Assembly (NCBI GenBank): GCA_022496205.1
Contig: WTXD01000100.1
Location: 1-64,000, forward strand
Direction of reading: 5' to 3'
Origin: Gloeopeniophorella convolvens
Lineage: Eukaryota; Basidiomycota; Agaricomycetes; Russulales
DNA length: 64,000 nt
Both the position numbers and the translations under genes were made by a program. The notes under the pieces were generated by a model that worked only from the letters and a program-made list of their open reading frames with translations, was not told the origin of the DNA and searched no databases. Of the stretch, positions 23,146 to 35,398 are shown in pieces (the stretch's first letter is position 1; the number at the start of each line of letters is the position of its first letter).

Positions 23146-23412
23146 TTATGGATGGGCGCGCCGGCGGCGACGAGGGTGCCGGCGAGAAACCGACACCGGC
23201 GCGTCCTCAGGATCACCGCGTGAGTGGTGTGGGAGGATTGATGAGAGGAGTGCCATCCATGATGCATGTTCGGCCGCGGCGCGTTCTGGTTGTGGCGCGA
23301 GAGCCTCAGATGGTGCAGTGTTGACTTCTTTAGCAGGATGGCCTCCTAAAATGGCAGCGTGGGCGACTGTCGCGAAGAAGAACGCGAGGAAGATGAATAG
23401 TAATGCACGCAT
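23146..23412 (-). CDS. Small secreted protein, function unknown
   Basis: An unspliced frame of 88 residues starts MRALLFIFLAFFFATVAHAA, a strong signal peptide with a likely cleavage after VAHAA. The mature part contains SWMALLSSILPHH and a basic Arg-rich end. Only one feature, the signal peptide, supports it, and the Arg-rich tail could be read-through of an unseen intron. It may be an effector-like or cell-wall protein, but no family is recognised. Confidence 0.4.
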   Translation of the reverse strand: MRALLFIFLAFFFATVAHAAILGGHPAKEVNTAPSEALAPQPERAAAEHASWMALLSSILPHHSRGDPEDAPVSVSRRHPRRRRRAHP

Positions 23413-24029
23413 GTTGGTCAAGTGTGCTATTGTGAAGTGGTGCTGGGACAGGGTGAACAAAGGGAAAGGGCACACAACGCGTTGCTAACCCACCAATTAC
23501 TGAAGGGTTTGAAGACGGCTAGTCGACGAGTCCGAGTCTCAGATGGCCGCAAGGATGACAGAAGAGAGACGAGGCAGATGCTGAGTGAGGGCTTGCACCA
23601 ATGTCTAGCAGCTTATAGGGCAGCGGCGTGGCGGGAAGCACAGCAGAGAAATCGCGGACAGCCTCAGGCTCGGTGGGTTCGGGGACAGCAGAATCATGAG
23701 AGTGGCCCGGGTTTTATACAAAAACGGGGGCGAGAAAGCCTGTTCCACGATGATTCGCGCGTACTTGTCATTAGAGGGATTGCGTAGACGCTAGCCACCG
23801 GGTGCCCTGAGAATCGGGGGTGTACAAATTTTAGCCCTTGAGGATGAGGGCATGTTCGCGCGTGGCCAGACCATCTCGGGAAATTTACGCCTCTTTACGG
23901 GGAACAAACAGCCTTCGGCCCGCCACCCCGCTCCAGGCGCGCGTGCTTCACACAGGCCTAATTTTGGTCCCCGGCGCTCCGCAACCCGAGCTTGTCCGTC
24001 CCCGCAGTTGATCATCGCCGCCGCACACC

Positions 24030-25387
24030 ATGACGAAACACAGCAAGAACAACACTGCCTCGTCAATATTCTCCTATGCGGAGCGCAAGAAACTGGAGTA
24101 TGGGACAAGAGGGGTGCGTGTACTGTACCCTGTACCTGGCCCCAATCCCATTAACCACGGACGTTTGCAGCAACGTCTCGGCAATGAATCCATGCGGAGG
24201 TTTGACGCGTGCTCTCTATGTTTACAGCGTGCACGCGACCCCGTAGCGTGTCAAGAGGGTCACCTCTTTTGTAAAGAGTGTGCCTATACAGACCTTCGTG
24301 AGTTTCCAGAACCGTCGTAGCGCTGGCCTCGTGATATCAAACTCGTTCAGTCACACAGAAGAAGGACATAAAGCGGCAAAAGGAACGCTTAGATGCCCTC
24401 AAGAAGGAGGCAGAGGAGGAAAAGGCCCGCGCGAAAGAGGCTGCCAGAGAGCGCGTGCTGGCAGAGTTCGAGAAAGGCCAGCTCGGGCTCGCTGCTGTCT
24501 CCGCTGTCACAACCTCGGGTGCCGAAAAGCAAGATGGTGCGGATTAACCTGTTCCCTGTAATCATCGTCATCATTTGACCTTGAGCTATATTTATCAGGC
24601 CGGGGAACGAAGCGCAAGTTCGCATTCGACTCCACGGCGGCGGAGAAGATGGCCCAGGAAGCCGAAGAGGATGCCCTACGCCAAATTGAGCGTGAGCAGG
24701 CCGCTGCGCTGCGCAGCAAGCTGCCAGACTTTTGGTTGCCTTCGTTGACACCAACGTACACGTCAAGCGGGCCACCGTCCTCGATCAAGGACTTCAAGAT
24801 CCAGACGACGTGTCGCGGGGGCAATCCACCACATCCTGTCGCGTAAGCCTGGAGCTCCTGACATGGCACGGCCACGTTCTATCAGTCCCTGACGCGCTAC
24901 ACAGACTGAAGAACCTGGTTCCTGTCAACTTCACTCTGCAGACACCATCTTCCAGACCCCAGTCCACCGATGTAACACCGGTAGAAGGCGTTACATTGAA
25001 ACAAAAGGACGAGGACCAGGATGCCATGTGTCCTTCGTGTAAAAAGGACCTCTCTAACAGCGTCCGATTATATCGTATGTCCCTTGTACTTATGCCTGAA
25101 GGAAGTAAGGCACCCTTATTCATCCACTCTGGCAGTTATGAAGCCATGTTCACATGTGACCTGCAAGACATGCGCTGATACCCTTGTGCGGCCGTCGAAG
25201 CAGTGCGTGGTCTGTGACAAGCAGTTGGCCGAGACCGACATCCTCGAGCTGAAACGCGAGGGTGCGTCCACCCAGCCGTCCTATTATCGCATTTTCTCAT
25301 TCTCATCTATACACTCGTTCAGGCACGGGCTACGCGGCTGGAGGTATGGCCGAGACCTCGAGGAAAGGCGTCGCGTTCCAGGGCTAG
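24030..25387 (+). CDS. NOSIP: NOSIP-type RING/U-box protein
   Basis: Seven exons: 24030-24113, 24171-24297, 24351-24536, 24599-24842, 24905-25074, 25136-25261 and 25323-25387, giving 333 residues. The N-terminus MTKHSKNNTASSIFSYAERKK and FDACSLCLQRARDPVACQEG match the split U-box of NOSIP. A Lys/Glu coiled coil (KRQKERLDALKKEAEEEK) follows. The C-terminal RING-like block has CPSCKKDLSNSV, MKPCSHVTCKTCADT and CVVCDKQL. NOSIP proteins are ubiquitin ligases linked to the spliceosome. The first intron (57 nt) keeps the frame and has no stop, so a longer isoform is possible. The ATG at 24030 has a good context. Confidence 0.9.
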
Positions 25388-26687
25388 ATATCACTGGCAT
25401 TGGCTCGCCCACGTCTCCCTGGGGTCTTGGTCATTTTCCGCACTCTCAGGATACCTCTTTACTGAGGATAGTTTGTCTCTGTATCGCAATACTCGCGCTC
25501 TGTACTTGCTTTTGTTACCTACACCGTGTCTATCAGCTGACGATGTTATAACGGATGAATTCGCACTAGATGTCGCCCAGCAGCTGCACTCGTCGTCCAT
25601 AGAAGCTGTTCAAGTGTACATTCAGCAAGCAACCTAGTCATTCGCCTTGACTGTGCCCCTTCAATGTCCTCGGCTGCCAGCCATCCTGAAGGCCTGACGG
25701 CCAAAGGACAACGTTCGGGACCGGTTCCGCTCCGTTGAATGGTGATTTCGGGTCGCTCGTTATCTACGCCGTGTTAGTTGACACATATTCCCTCAAGAAG
25801 GAATCTCCGTCAACTAGACTCTGGCGGCCGTTCGGTCTGGGAGCACCCTGACTTCAGTCTTCGCGATGTGATGCTATTCGGGGCTCATACGTTCCCGGAT
25901 AACCCGTGTATCGCAGCCATGCTTCTCTCGACTTCTTATTTGGACCGTCGGACGGAGGCGGGATCCACGGCTCCGCGCTCACCCGAGCACTGAGGGGAGG
26001 GCCCAGAGGATACACTCCAACTCACAGTTTCTTTCGAGTTCAAGGCGATCTCACCCGATGCCAGATTCGGTGGCGCTCAGGACTGAGGAGTCCGATCCTT
26101 CCCGATCCCTCGAGCTACCGGACGGCTCCGCGTTGAACACTCTAGGAAATGCTAGTGGCAGCTGAGCCACGATGTGCGCTGAGTATCTAAATTCGAACTT
26201 CGAGACGCGTTTCCCCATCTCGACGAAACATAGCAACTGGTATCCCCACGTGTACCTGTTTCGGGGTGGGCGCGTGTCGAAATTGAACGCCTCACCTTCG
26301 AGTCCTGCGAACGCGCCACTAAGCGAGTGTACACGCTTTAGCTTCCAGAATATCCTATCCGCATGGTAGCATTTTGCACGATGCGTAGGAGTGTATCCGC
26401 GCATGCGATGTTGTCGGCCCTTACTTTATATTGGTATAATTCAAGGGTGCTATCACGCCACTGAGATGCGGGTTGGCTGCAAGTGGGATGACCTCACTGA
26501 GTGTTGAGGCCTGAGGCCGAGGGTAGATCTTACGTTAGGATTGACGTATTCTTGCAGGCGGATCACTGTGCCGACTTTTTTTGTGTACCTCAAAGCCTCG
26601 TGCTGAGCGGGATGGTGGGATTATCTGATAAGATAAAGATAGCGAGAGGGCGAAACACTGGGGAAACTGACGCGTGTTCTGAGCCGA
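25388..26687. other. Intergenic, no gene recognised
   Basis: About 1.3 kb between NOSIP and the tail-anchored orphan. Short ORFs exist (for example around 25778-25993) but show no family motif, and I cannot join them into a spliced gene. Confidence 0.5.
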
Positions 26688-26762
26688 ATGGCGTGCATTG
26701 CTCAAGAGCACGATCATCTTCTGCGCTTTTCCCCCACCACACCATCCCCCTCGCTACATAGA

Positions 26763-28183
26763 ATGGAACTCGGCTCAAGTATAGGCAGCGTCAGCTCACG
26801 CACGATCCGGGACCTTCATCTTGCTCCCATCGACACCGCCGGCACATCTCAGCCTTCATCTCCACGCTCCAGTGCTCTTCCCAGCCCCCCCGATAGCCCC
26901 GACTCGATTTCATCATTCCCCTCCCTCTCCTCCTCGTTCTTCTTTTCCTCGGCTGCAGCCAGTCCACCCCACACGCATACGCATTTAGAGCAGGACCGCG
27001 AGCTCGCTCAGGGACTCGTCATTCCGTCGCTCACGCTCCCCTCTGCGCTTCGTCAGCCAACGCCGTACGGCAAGACTGCCGGCGATCTGCGCTTACTCGT
27101 CCTGGGGAGCGCCGACACCAGCGCTTCTTCCATTGCGGCTGTCCTTCTCGACGGAAACGAGGACATCGTGGACGTGGGACCTTCGGAGGTCACGCCCCAT
27201 GGGCCCGTGCTTCGTGCTTCCACGGACTGGGTCGAGCACCGAGACGCGCATGGGCTCGAGAAGTTCGAGCCTACACACAACGTGGAGGTTCTGGATGTAT
27301 CTAGGCATGCTTATAACGGCGAGGTGCGCCTTCATTCAGCGCCCTATGGTCGTGAGGCGCAGCCTTGTCTAACCGCCCTTCACCACAGCACACTGATGAC
27401 GCCATCGCACGCATACTCTCTATCGTTCACGAGCCGTTCCGCGAAGTGTTGGACGCGATAGATCCTACGTGTCCGCCTTCTGCGCTCTTAGCCAACCTCG
27501 TTTCGTCGCCATCTACCCCCCTCTACACCGCGCTCATCGTACTGTCTCCCAGTATGCGCTACACTCTCACATTGCTAGCTCTTCCTAACTCTTTTTCAGC
27601 CATAACTCTCAGAGACCGCGCCATCATCGATGGGTTGGGGGCACACATCCCTGTTGTGCTCCTCTCTTCAACGGGAGTAACCCGATCGCGACTTCCGGTT
27701 TCCGCCTTCCGCCCCTCGTCGACGCACACTCTACGCATGGGACTTTTCCATTCCCCTGAAACCCTCAGCCTCCTGCGCAGCGAAGCCGCCGACCGATTTC
27801 TCCGCTGGCGGGAGGTCGAGCGCGCCGTGCGCTCCGTGCAAGAGTCACGCGCAGACATGCAACGAGAGCATGCCGTAGCGTGGGATAAGGCGGCATGGGA
27901 GTCCGAATGGGATGCGACGCTCTCGCGCGATGTCGCGCGCCGGCTGCGCGACGGCACCATCACAGCGCGGCCGAGCTACGCAAGCACGAAAGTGCCGCCC
28001 TGCGCACCGCCTCCCCTCGACCCGTTCCGCCTCCCCTCGCTCATGGCGCTCACGCTGTCGCTCATCGCGCCGCTGAAGGACAGCATCGGACAGGTCAGCC
28101 TGTCCGGCAAGCGGCTTGGCGTTGTCCTGGTGGGAACCCTGTGCGCGGGCGTTGGGATCGGGCTCGCGCTGCGCGCCGCGTGA
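26763..28183 (+). CDS. Tail-anchored protein of unknown function
   Basis: Exons 26763-27323, 27389-27551 and 27600-28183 give 435 residues; an in-frame ATG at 26688 would add 25. The first 80 residues are Ser/Pro-rich and probably disordered. A segment reading DLRLLVLGSADTSASSIAAVLL resembles the first strand and loop of a P-loop fold, but the GxxxxGK(S/T) signature is lacking. HEPFREVLDAIDPTCPPSALL and IIDGLGAHIPVVLLSSTGVTR could be later strands of the same fold. A charged helix (ERAVRSVQESRADMQREHAV) precedes a C-terminal hydrophobic helix LGVVLVGTLCAGVGIGLAL with two residues after it, a tail anchor. A degenerate GTPase-like membrane protein is one reading; I do not recognise the family. 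Confidence 0.7.
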
Positions 28184-28624
28184 TGTACGGTCGGTGGGGA
28201 GCTGTTGCTATGTTGGGTCTAGTGCCGTTCCGCAGGCGCGCGATGATGTAGGGGACACCACTGGCAGTTGTTGTACCACGTCCAGTGTCCGGCGTAGGGG
28301 ACTCTCAGGGATGTACGCGGCTCGAGGCTGCTTGTTGTTTCCATAGTTGTTGTATAGCATCCACGCTGGCATATTCGCATTGTTACAGCATTATTTGATC
28401 CCTATTTCTCGATCTTAGACATAGAACAAAGCTGATGTACGTGTCACATGGAATCAGTGCAGTCCTGATCAGGTACTCGTCCGTTCCGCGTTCTTGGCTG
28501 GGCCTCCTCTTTTCTGCAAAGGGATCCCTGCGGCCTGTTGGCCCACTGCGCCTCTAACCAGACGATCCCACTCGGTCTGTCTGGGGTGCGCTGTTGAAAG
28601 CCTAACTGACTCAGCTTGCATGTT
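28184..28624. other. Intergenic, 3' region of the tail-anchored gene
   Basis: No gene is seen. The stretch ends at the left end of the inverted-repeat element. Confidence 0.4.
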
Positions 28625-29103
28625 CACTGCGTGCACAGCAGACTTATCCAACAGGAAGAAGGCTTGGATAAGTGAAAAATATGTTTAACTTATTTCTGCC
28701 TTTTTTTGTCCGGAAAAGTGACTATCAGAAGGTTAATGACCCTCTAAGCATTCTTTAAGGGAAAGAAGTTTCTTAATAAAGTTAACCTTCTCTCATGACT
28801 TCCCCATGTAAGCATAGTTGGAAATAAAGTCAAACAATCATTTGTATTCCTCGTGTTTTGCCACCCAGAATGAGCATTCTTACCAAATTCCTGGAAAATT
28901 TCCTACCAGATGTCTATGGCGCGGGAATCCGAGGGAAAACTTTAACTTCAGGTACAGACTTTACCCCTTATCAGGAAGCTTGTAGAGAATATCAACTTTA
29001 CTAATACTCGTTTCTCAAGCTCAGATAGTCAACAATAAGTTAAACAAATATTTAGGTTTTTTAAGCCTTCCCAAGGGAGAATAAGTCTGCTGTGCACGCA
29101 GTG
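28625..29103. mobile_element. CACTA-like MITE (non-autonomous DNA transposon)
   Basis: A 479-bp element is bounded by perfect 23-bp terminal inverted repeats at 28625-28647 and 29081-29103, starting CACTGCGTGC. Weaker inverted matches continue inward, for example TGTTTAACTTATT near 28682 and its complement near 29033. GTT stands directly outside both ends, a 3-bp target duplication. CACT(A/G) ends with 3-bp duplications are typical of the CACTA/CMC superfamily. The interior is AT-rich, unlike its surroundings, and codes for nothing. It has no transposase and would need one supplied in trans. It sits 210 bases before the PIF1 start codon. Confidence 0.85.
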
Positions 29104-29313
29104 GTTGAGTGTCGGAGACTTCCGAGACTCGATCACATGATCGGACGCGCATGTGTCGCGCCGGCCGAATTTGGACAGACGACCCGACCACAACCTCCGG
29201 AGTCCGAAGCGTCTGAGACTCTGAGTTCCAACCAAGAGTCAACGCGTTCGGCCGTCGCCACACCTAGCTCGTCTCTTCCCCTACCAAACCCTTCCCCCCC
29301 ACCCTCCTACAAG

Positions 29314-31361
29314 ATGAGCAAGGCCGCCACCACAACGAAGACGAAGCGCAAATCAACGGGCGACATTCCCAACCCACGTAACGCGAAGCAACCCCGACTG
29401 ACGCTCGACACGTTCTTCTCTCCGAAAGTTTCAGTGCGCGTCGGTTCCGGGCTGGATGGCGTCGCGGGTGATGGCGAGGGCAAGATGCTCGATGTCGTGT
29501 TGAGCGATGAACAGATGCAGGTGCTACGGATGGTCGTCGACGAGGGAAAGAACGTCTTTTTCACCGGGTCTGCAGGTGCGAGCGTTCTCCCACTCTGAAG
29601 GGCGCGTGGGCACTGACGAAGTTTCGCTACGGTTTCCCTACAGGGACGGGCAAATCGCTGCTGCTCAAGGCTATCATCGCTGCGTTGAGAAAGAAGCACG
29701 CAAAGAAGCCCGAGGTGGTGTCTGTTACTGCCAGTACGGGCATGGCTGCTTCCAACATCGGAGGTCCGTTGCGCCTTCTCTTCGGGGCCGCCGCTTAGGA
29801 CAATGAATTGCGTTAATTACGTGTGACAGGCATGACGCTGCATTCGTGGGGCGCGATCGCGCCCACAGTCGACAACGTCGACAAACTGATTAGCTACATC
29901 AGAACTGCTCGACCGGCCTTGTTGCGTTGGAAAACGACGCAGGTACTTATCATTGACGAAGGTAAGCCTTCGTTTTCTAAGGTAGATGAGCTTCCGTGCA
30001 TGGCATTTACAGTGTCAATGGTCGATGGGCATCTATTCGAGAAGATCGCTGCCATAGCTGCTCGACTCCGAAAGAAGACGGACAGATCCTTTGGTGGCAT
30101 CCAGGTAGCGCCCGCGCCCCCCGATCTTCATTGGGTGCAGATCTGACCCCATGCCACCCAGCTTGTCGTCACGGGCGACTTTTTCCAGCTGCCGCCCGTC
30201 ACCAAAGGTGGTGTCCAGCCCTTCTTCGCCTTTGAAAGCGACGCTTGGAAAGAATGCATCGAGCACACTGTTACACTCACACAAGTGTTCAGACAGAAAG
30301 ATGACAGTGCGTACTTGATATGCCACCCGGAAAATATAGGGCTTACATCCATGCAGAATTCGTTCAACTCCTGAACGAACTGCGTCGAGGCGCGATCACG
30401 CCTTCCACGGCAGAGGCATTCCGGGCGCTCTCGCGCCCCATTGTCTCCTGCGACTCGGACCTTCCGCCGACCGAGCTTTTCCCTATGCGTCACGAAGTCG
30501 AGCGCGCGAACTCGACCCGCCTCGCCGCGCTGCAGACCCCACCCTCCACCTACGAGGCGCGCGACTCAGGCTCCGCCGCGCCCGAAAAGCGCAAGGCGGT
30601 GCTGGCGGGTATGATGGTGCCTGAGCGTCTCGTCCTCAAGCTGGGCGCGCAGGTGATGCTCGTGAAAAACGTCGATGACCAGCGCGGGCTCGTGAATGGT
30701 GCCGTGGGGCGCGTGCTCGGCTTCTATGCCGCGCCACGTAACAAGGCCGAGGGTGTCATCCGGAATGTGACGCTCGGCGAGGACGGAAAGAGCATCGTCT
30801 TTACGGGCGAGGTGGGGAAGGAGAATGTCAAGCCTGCGTCCGCTGCCTCAGCGAAGGCGAAGAAAGAGAGCGAGAAGGCTACACTGGACGGGGAACTGTT
30901 CCCGTTGGTCGAGTTCCTAACCCCGATGGGCAAGGAGACGGTGCTGGTGACGCGCGATGAATTCCGCGTCGAGGACAATGAGGGCAATGTTCTGGCACGA
31001 AGGGTCCAGGTGCGTTTTCCTTCTTTGTTTCTGACGACCCGATCGCTGACGTGGCTCCTCCATCAGGTCCCTCTCATCCTCGCATGGGCGATCTCAATTC
31101 ATAAGAGCCAAGGCCAGACAATCCAGCGCGTCAAGGTCGACCTCGGGCGCGTTTTTGAGAAAGGGCAGAGCTATGTTGCCCTATCGCGGGCAGCATCGAT
31201 GGAGGGCTTGCAGGTCCTCCGGTTCGATCCAAGGAAGGTGCGTCACCCACTGAATGCAGGCGCGCCGGACTGTTGCTGACGTTGGCAATGTTGTTTGGTA
31301 GGTGTCTGCGCACCCGAAAGTCATCGAGTGGAGCAAGACGCTAGAGAGTTATGCGAGCTGA
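29314..31361 (+). CDS. PIF1: PIF1-family DNA helicase
   Basis: Eight exons: 29314-29575, 29644-29763, 29830-29961, 30013-30104, 30162-30306, 30357-31009, 31067-31237 and 31302-31361, giving 544 residues. Pif1 is a 5'-3' superfamily 1B helicase acting in mitochondria and nucleus on telomeres, R-loops and G-quadruplexes. Motifs seen are Walker [32 protein letters not shown], Walker [57 protein letters not shown] and YVALSRA. The N-terminus is basic with a PIP-box-like [10 protein letters not shown]. An in-frame ATG at 29137 would add 59 residues, but that stretch looks like leader. The right end of a MITE lies in the promoter. Confidence 0.94.
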
Positions 31362-32293
31362 TACTCATCCACGTTCCTTTCAACACATCAACACATGCAC
31401 GAACTTACACTTGTAAGTTACCACCCAGTCTGGGTACGGAGGATGCGGCGATACTGACGAAAGCAGTGCACAATATGCATTATTAGATAACTTATCATCA
31501 CGTTCGCGGAATGAATCATACAGGAGTGGAAGCCTTGTGCTGTGACTGCGAGCGAAGATCAAGAGGCGTGGTATTGTCCATTGTCATCCTATAACGACAT
31601 ACAACAAGACCACTCTATGTGCAACCTATGTGACCCGTTAGGCTGGTTCCTAGTAGTTTTACGTCGGTCTGCCCTCCTGAACGTGTGCAGGCATTCGGAG
31701 GCGTGGCGGCTGGCATTCGCGATGGCGTCGTTGTCGGTGCCCCCAGAGCCTGACATCACGGCGATTCTCTGGTCTGGCCTGGTCTGGCCTACGCTTGGGA
31801 CCACAGGGCCATGGGACAGCAGTGCCATGTGCGACAGAGATGTCGGCGCTGGTTCCCGCCGGGCATATTGGATCATGAGATGAGAGTGCTTGAACGGCTA
31901 GGGGAGCAAGATGGAAAGACGGAAACGCGGATTGAGAAAGGCACATAGATGAAGAGGACTAGATAGAATATCGTGCTATACGGTGCTTTGTACGCCGGGT
32001 GAACTTGATGTATCCAAAAAACAAAGTGTGTGTGCTCGAAGGTCACCTCGGTTGGTTGGAGATGAAGAGGTTTACGACCACAGGCCGGGAACATTATGGA
32101 CACCGGAACCGGAATATTGATATCTAAAACACGTGATATTGGTATCTAGAGTACTATATAGGCCCGACGCAAAATTTGTTTGACCTTCTTCACCTACTCA
32201 CGTTACCAACTCGTCCCACCGATACGGTCGATCCTGGTTATCTTGACGCTATCACCTGTTCCAAAATACTTAAACTACCCAATCAAACACTGA
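31362..32293. other. Intergenic, promoter of the coiled-coil orphan
   Basis: No coding segment is recognised. A TACTATATAGG TATA-like box at about 32151-32161 lies about 135 bases before the next start codon. Confidence 0.5.
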
Positions 32294-33722
32294 TGTCCTC
32301 CAGGGAAATACTTATCTTCAATGCGGCGCCGCAGAACCCTGTAACCAGGTCTATGCCGGCCGCGGCTGCGGGCAACGCACCTGGGGGCTTGACCACCACA
32401 CATCTCAATGACACTAAGACCAGTGCGAAAGCGCCGAGTTATAATACCCAACTGGCAGTCACTCCGCCAGAGATAATACAGTCGCGCGTGCAGTCGCTGA
32501 CGAGTGCTGTTGCACAAATGATAATCACGAAGAGCACTCCGTCTGCGTTGCAACCCGATGCGGTTGAATCAGGCAATATGCCTCGGGTCTATGTGGAACA
32601 TGGGGAGCTGCTCACCGCTCCGGGTAAAAAAACTGTATTGCCTGCTAAACGTGTGGATACACAAGCGTATCCGTCGAACCATGGTTCAAGCACTTCACTC
32701 CCGCAGCGGGATAACACGGTTGCCCAGACGGGGTGCGATGGACATAGGATGTCCCAGGGTGCTCAAGCACTGGATTCGTTCTCTGCCCTTCATACGAACT
32801 TTGGTTCGGGCGCACTTATAATCCCACTGGCGGATGAACGCATCGAGCATTGGAGCCGATTTCCGTTGAGACTAACACGTTGCAAAAGGCCACCGACCGT
32901 GCCATTACCGGGTCCCAAGTTGAGGAGACGCACGATCGTTTTCGGCGCTGGAACTGGGGCGAGAAACTGATTGTTCACGGTGCCGCGTGCCCACATTGTG
33001 CCGCCTACCTCAACCGTATCGACGATAACGACACTTCCTGCAGACCCGCATGCTTGGGATGCGAGAAACGGCTCGCGGCCCTTGAGCAAGTCGGATTCGA
33101 TAAGGCAATGGCTCAGAACGCCCGGGAACTGGCCCAAGCTCGGGAGACGGTGAGGAGCGTTCGAGAAGACGCTAACAAGAGGATTGCCGCCGCTATGTCC
33201 GAGCGCGACGACGCACTGCAGTTTCGCGTGGAGGCTGTGGAAGCGCGTGCGTTGAGCGAGCAGCTCAGGACCCATGTCAAATCCTTGGAGGCCGTGTGCA
33301 ACTTCCTAGCCAAGCAGCCCGAAGCACTGAGGAACGAGCTCGAGTCCCTCAAGGTTCAGCAAGAGCTCGATAAATTTCGTAATACTCAACTGCCCGGACA
33401 AGTGGTCGACCAAGACGAATCCCTTGACGGGCGCGACCGGAAGCGGCGACGGACAACGGCTAGTGATGAAACGGGTCACTATCTGAACTGGCCAAAGTTC
33501 GAACTACGCACTGTCGACGGCGCAAAGGACCTGGTGGCCTCGGCGGCTTACGACGGGAGGGCACTAGCGCGCTCCCGAGAACTCCGGAATGAGTTGGCTC
33601 AATACATCCCGGAGCAGCTGACCACACCTGAGTCGGTGTTCTTGGAAGAGCGCCGCAAGGCAGTCCTAGCCGCGCGCGCAGCCCCGACCCTTGGCAAGCG
33701 TCGTCGCTCGCACGATCCGTAG
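32294..33722 (+). CDS. Coiled-coil protein with Cys pairs, function unknown
   Basis: Two overlapping frames look like one gene. The first, from the ATG at 32294 (MSSREILIFNAAPQNP), is polar and low in complexity and stays open to 32970. The second, open from about 32848 to the stop at 33722, holds HGAACPHCAAYL and RPACLGCEKR Cys pairs, then a long heptad-like coiled coil (ARETVRSVREDANKR to EALRNELESLK), a nuclear-signal-like RDRKRRRTT, and ends GKRRRSHDP. An intron with donor near 32801 and acceptor at 32844 would join them in frame, but the donor (GTTCGG) is weak, so a frameshift is also possible. The basic ends suggest a nuclear protein. I recognise no family. Confidence 0.5.
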
Positions 33723-34727
33723 ATGCCGCCGCGATACAGCGCCCATAGGAGGGGAGACGATATCAGAGACAGAAGTTGAACCTAGGAGAGACAGGAGTTG
33801 ATGACTTATTACGCACGACACGCGCACGACACGCACCCACTGGGTAACACCACGCCGATCGCTACTCGGTTGACCATCGAAAACTGGCAGGCATATGCAC
33901 CCAGCGCAACCCGCTACCCTCGCCGACACCGGTAAGACCACCAGGCCCCGTGATTAAGGCCTCGTTACATCCGTTCAAAACGCCAAGGACGACCCTAGAA
34001 CGCCGCTCAGCCCGCCGTAAACTACGCCGGTGCCGGAGCTACCGCGATACCCGTCGCCGTGAACTACGTCGCGGGCGCCACGGGTCACTCGAGTCGTCCA
34101 AAAAGGCGGAAAACGAACGCGATGTACGAGGTCCAATCGCGTCTGGATTGCATTTGCAATCCAGAGGGGAGGCTGGAAGGGTGGCGCGAGCGCGTGTCAA
34201 TATGGCATGCAGTGCTCGTTACCCCGGTACGGTGAAAAAGGGTGACCATTAAATTGGTCGGGCGGATAATACTCACACGTGGATGGTTCGACCTTGTAGG
34301 CGGCACGGCTATACAACTTAATATCGACCGGGGGCAGTGTCGTGGGAGTTCGACGAGTGCCCAGCAGTGGGCGGCCAGTGACAGACGGTGGTGAGTACGT
34401 AATTATGCACAGTCCGAAAGCAGTGAGTTGCAGTCGGGAAAGAGCGGCCTAGTAGCAGTCCGACGGTGCCGCGCCCGCAACGGGGGTTATGAGACATTGG
34501 ACCAACATGAGGGACCCACATATTCGATGTTATCCAGAGAGGACGCTTCTCGCATTGGTGTGAATCCTGATATTTGGTCGGTAAAATTCTTGTGCTTCCA
34601 AACACGCGCCGTCGGATGCGTCTGGCCTTCCTCAGTCCGAATTGACAACAAACAACAACATTTATTCGCATTGGCGATTCAGGACAATAGGCCTAGGCCT
34701 GTTACACGGGGCGCACCGGCGCACCAC
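33723..34727. other. Intergenic, no gene recognised
   Basis: No motif-bearing frame is seen on either strand. It lies between the coiled-coil orphan and the 3' end of the first inverted gene copy. Confidence 0.5.
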
Positions 34728-35398
34728 TCAGAAATTATGAAGATAATCTCCAACGAAAGCCTTGGCGGCGTTGGCAACGACGTCGGCAACTTTCCCGTAT
34801 CCGAACAACCCAGCGATCTTTTGAGCAACTCCGGCTGCGATCGACCCAATGGACGAGACGAAGCGGTGCTGTGCACAATGTCAGCCCTTGATAGATAAGT
34901 CGGCAGAAAATCGGGCTCACCTGGAACGGCTTGCGGGAGTGGTCGTGATACACGACGAAGCGGCCATCACCTGCCTTATTCTTCTGGCCGTACTGGAACA
35001 CATCGGTAATAGTGACCTCGTAGCCTGTCGTCAGCAACAGAGTCAGCATACATTGCGCACACTGGGGCACGGGTGAACATGGACTTACCCCCGTTGACGA
35101 CGCGGCCGACCTTGGAGATGTGCTGTGGGGCCGACGCACTGCCGGAGTACCACTCTTCGGCGATGAAGAATGTCACCTCGGCGTTGTCTGCGACGGCGGC
35201 GCCGACTCCGTAAGCTCTCGATTTCACGGGCAGCACGAAGAAGCACTTACTCTGGTTGCGGTTCTGCGCGATGAGCACGTAGTACGCGGCACTGCGGTTG
35301 CTGAAGGACTGCTGCCACTCGACATTGACGCGGTGGCCACCGAGCTCCTCACCGACGAGGGCAGGAACGAAGAGGACGTCGTCGTGGTTAGTAGGCAT
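34728..35398 (-). CDS. Inverted paralog pair, copy 1, function unknown
   Basis: Exons are 35398-35089, 35024-34921 and 34868-34728, giving 184 residues. A further 45-nt intron with a strong GTAAGT donor may lie inside the first exon (about 35251-35207); it keeps the frame, so a 169-residue form is possible. The product starts MPTNHDDVLFVPAL. The middle looks beta-rich (RVNVEWQQSFSNRSAAYYVL, AEVTFFIAEEWYSG, YEVTITDVFQYGQ). The C-terminus is an amphipathic helix region (AAGVAQKIAGLFGYGKVADV) ending GDYLHNF. There is no signal peptide. A TTTTATA box (TATAAAAG on the minus strand) lies at about 35482-35490. It pairs with the gene at 40392 in the opposite orientation. No family is recognised. Confidence 0.78.

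Noticed and set aside
28625..29103. Helitron or LTR fragment
   Set aside because: The terminal inverted repeats with a 3-bp duplication fit a cut-and-paste DNA element, not a Helitron or LTR.
30724..30987. Minus-strand frame inside PIF1
   Set aside because: Shadow of the helicase exon, which carries clear motifs on the plus strand.
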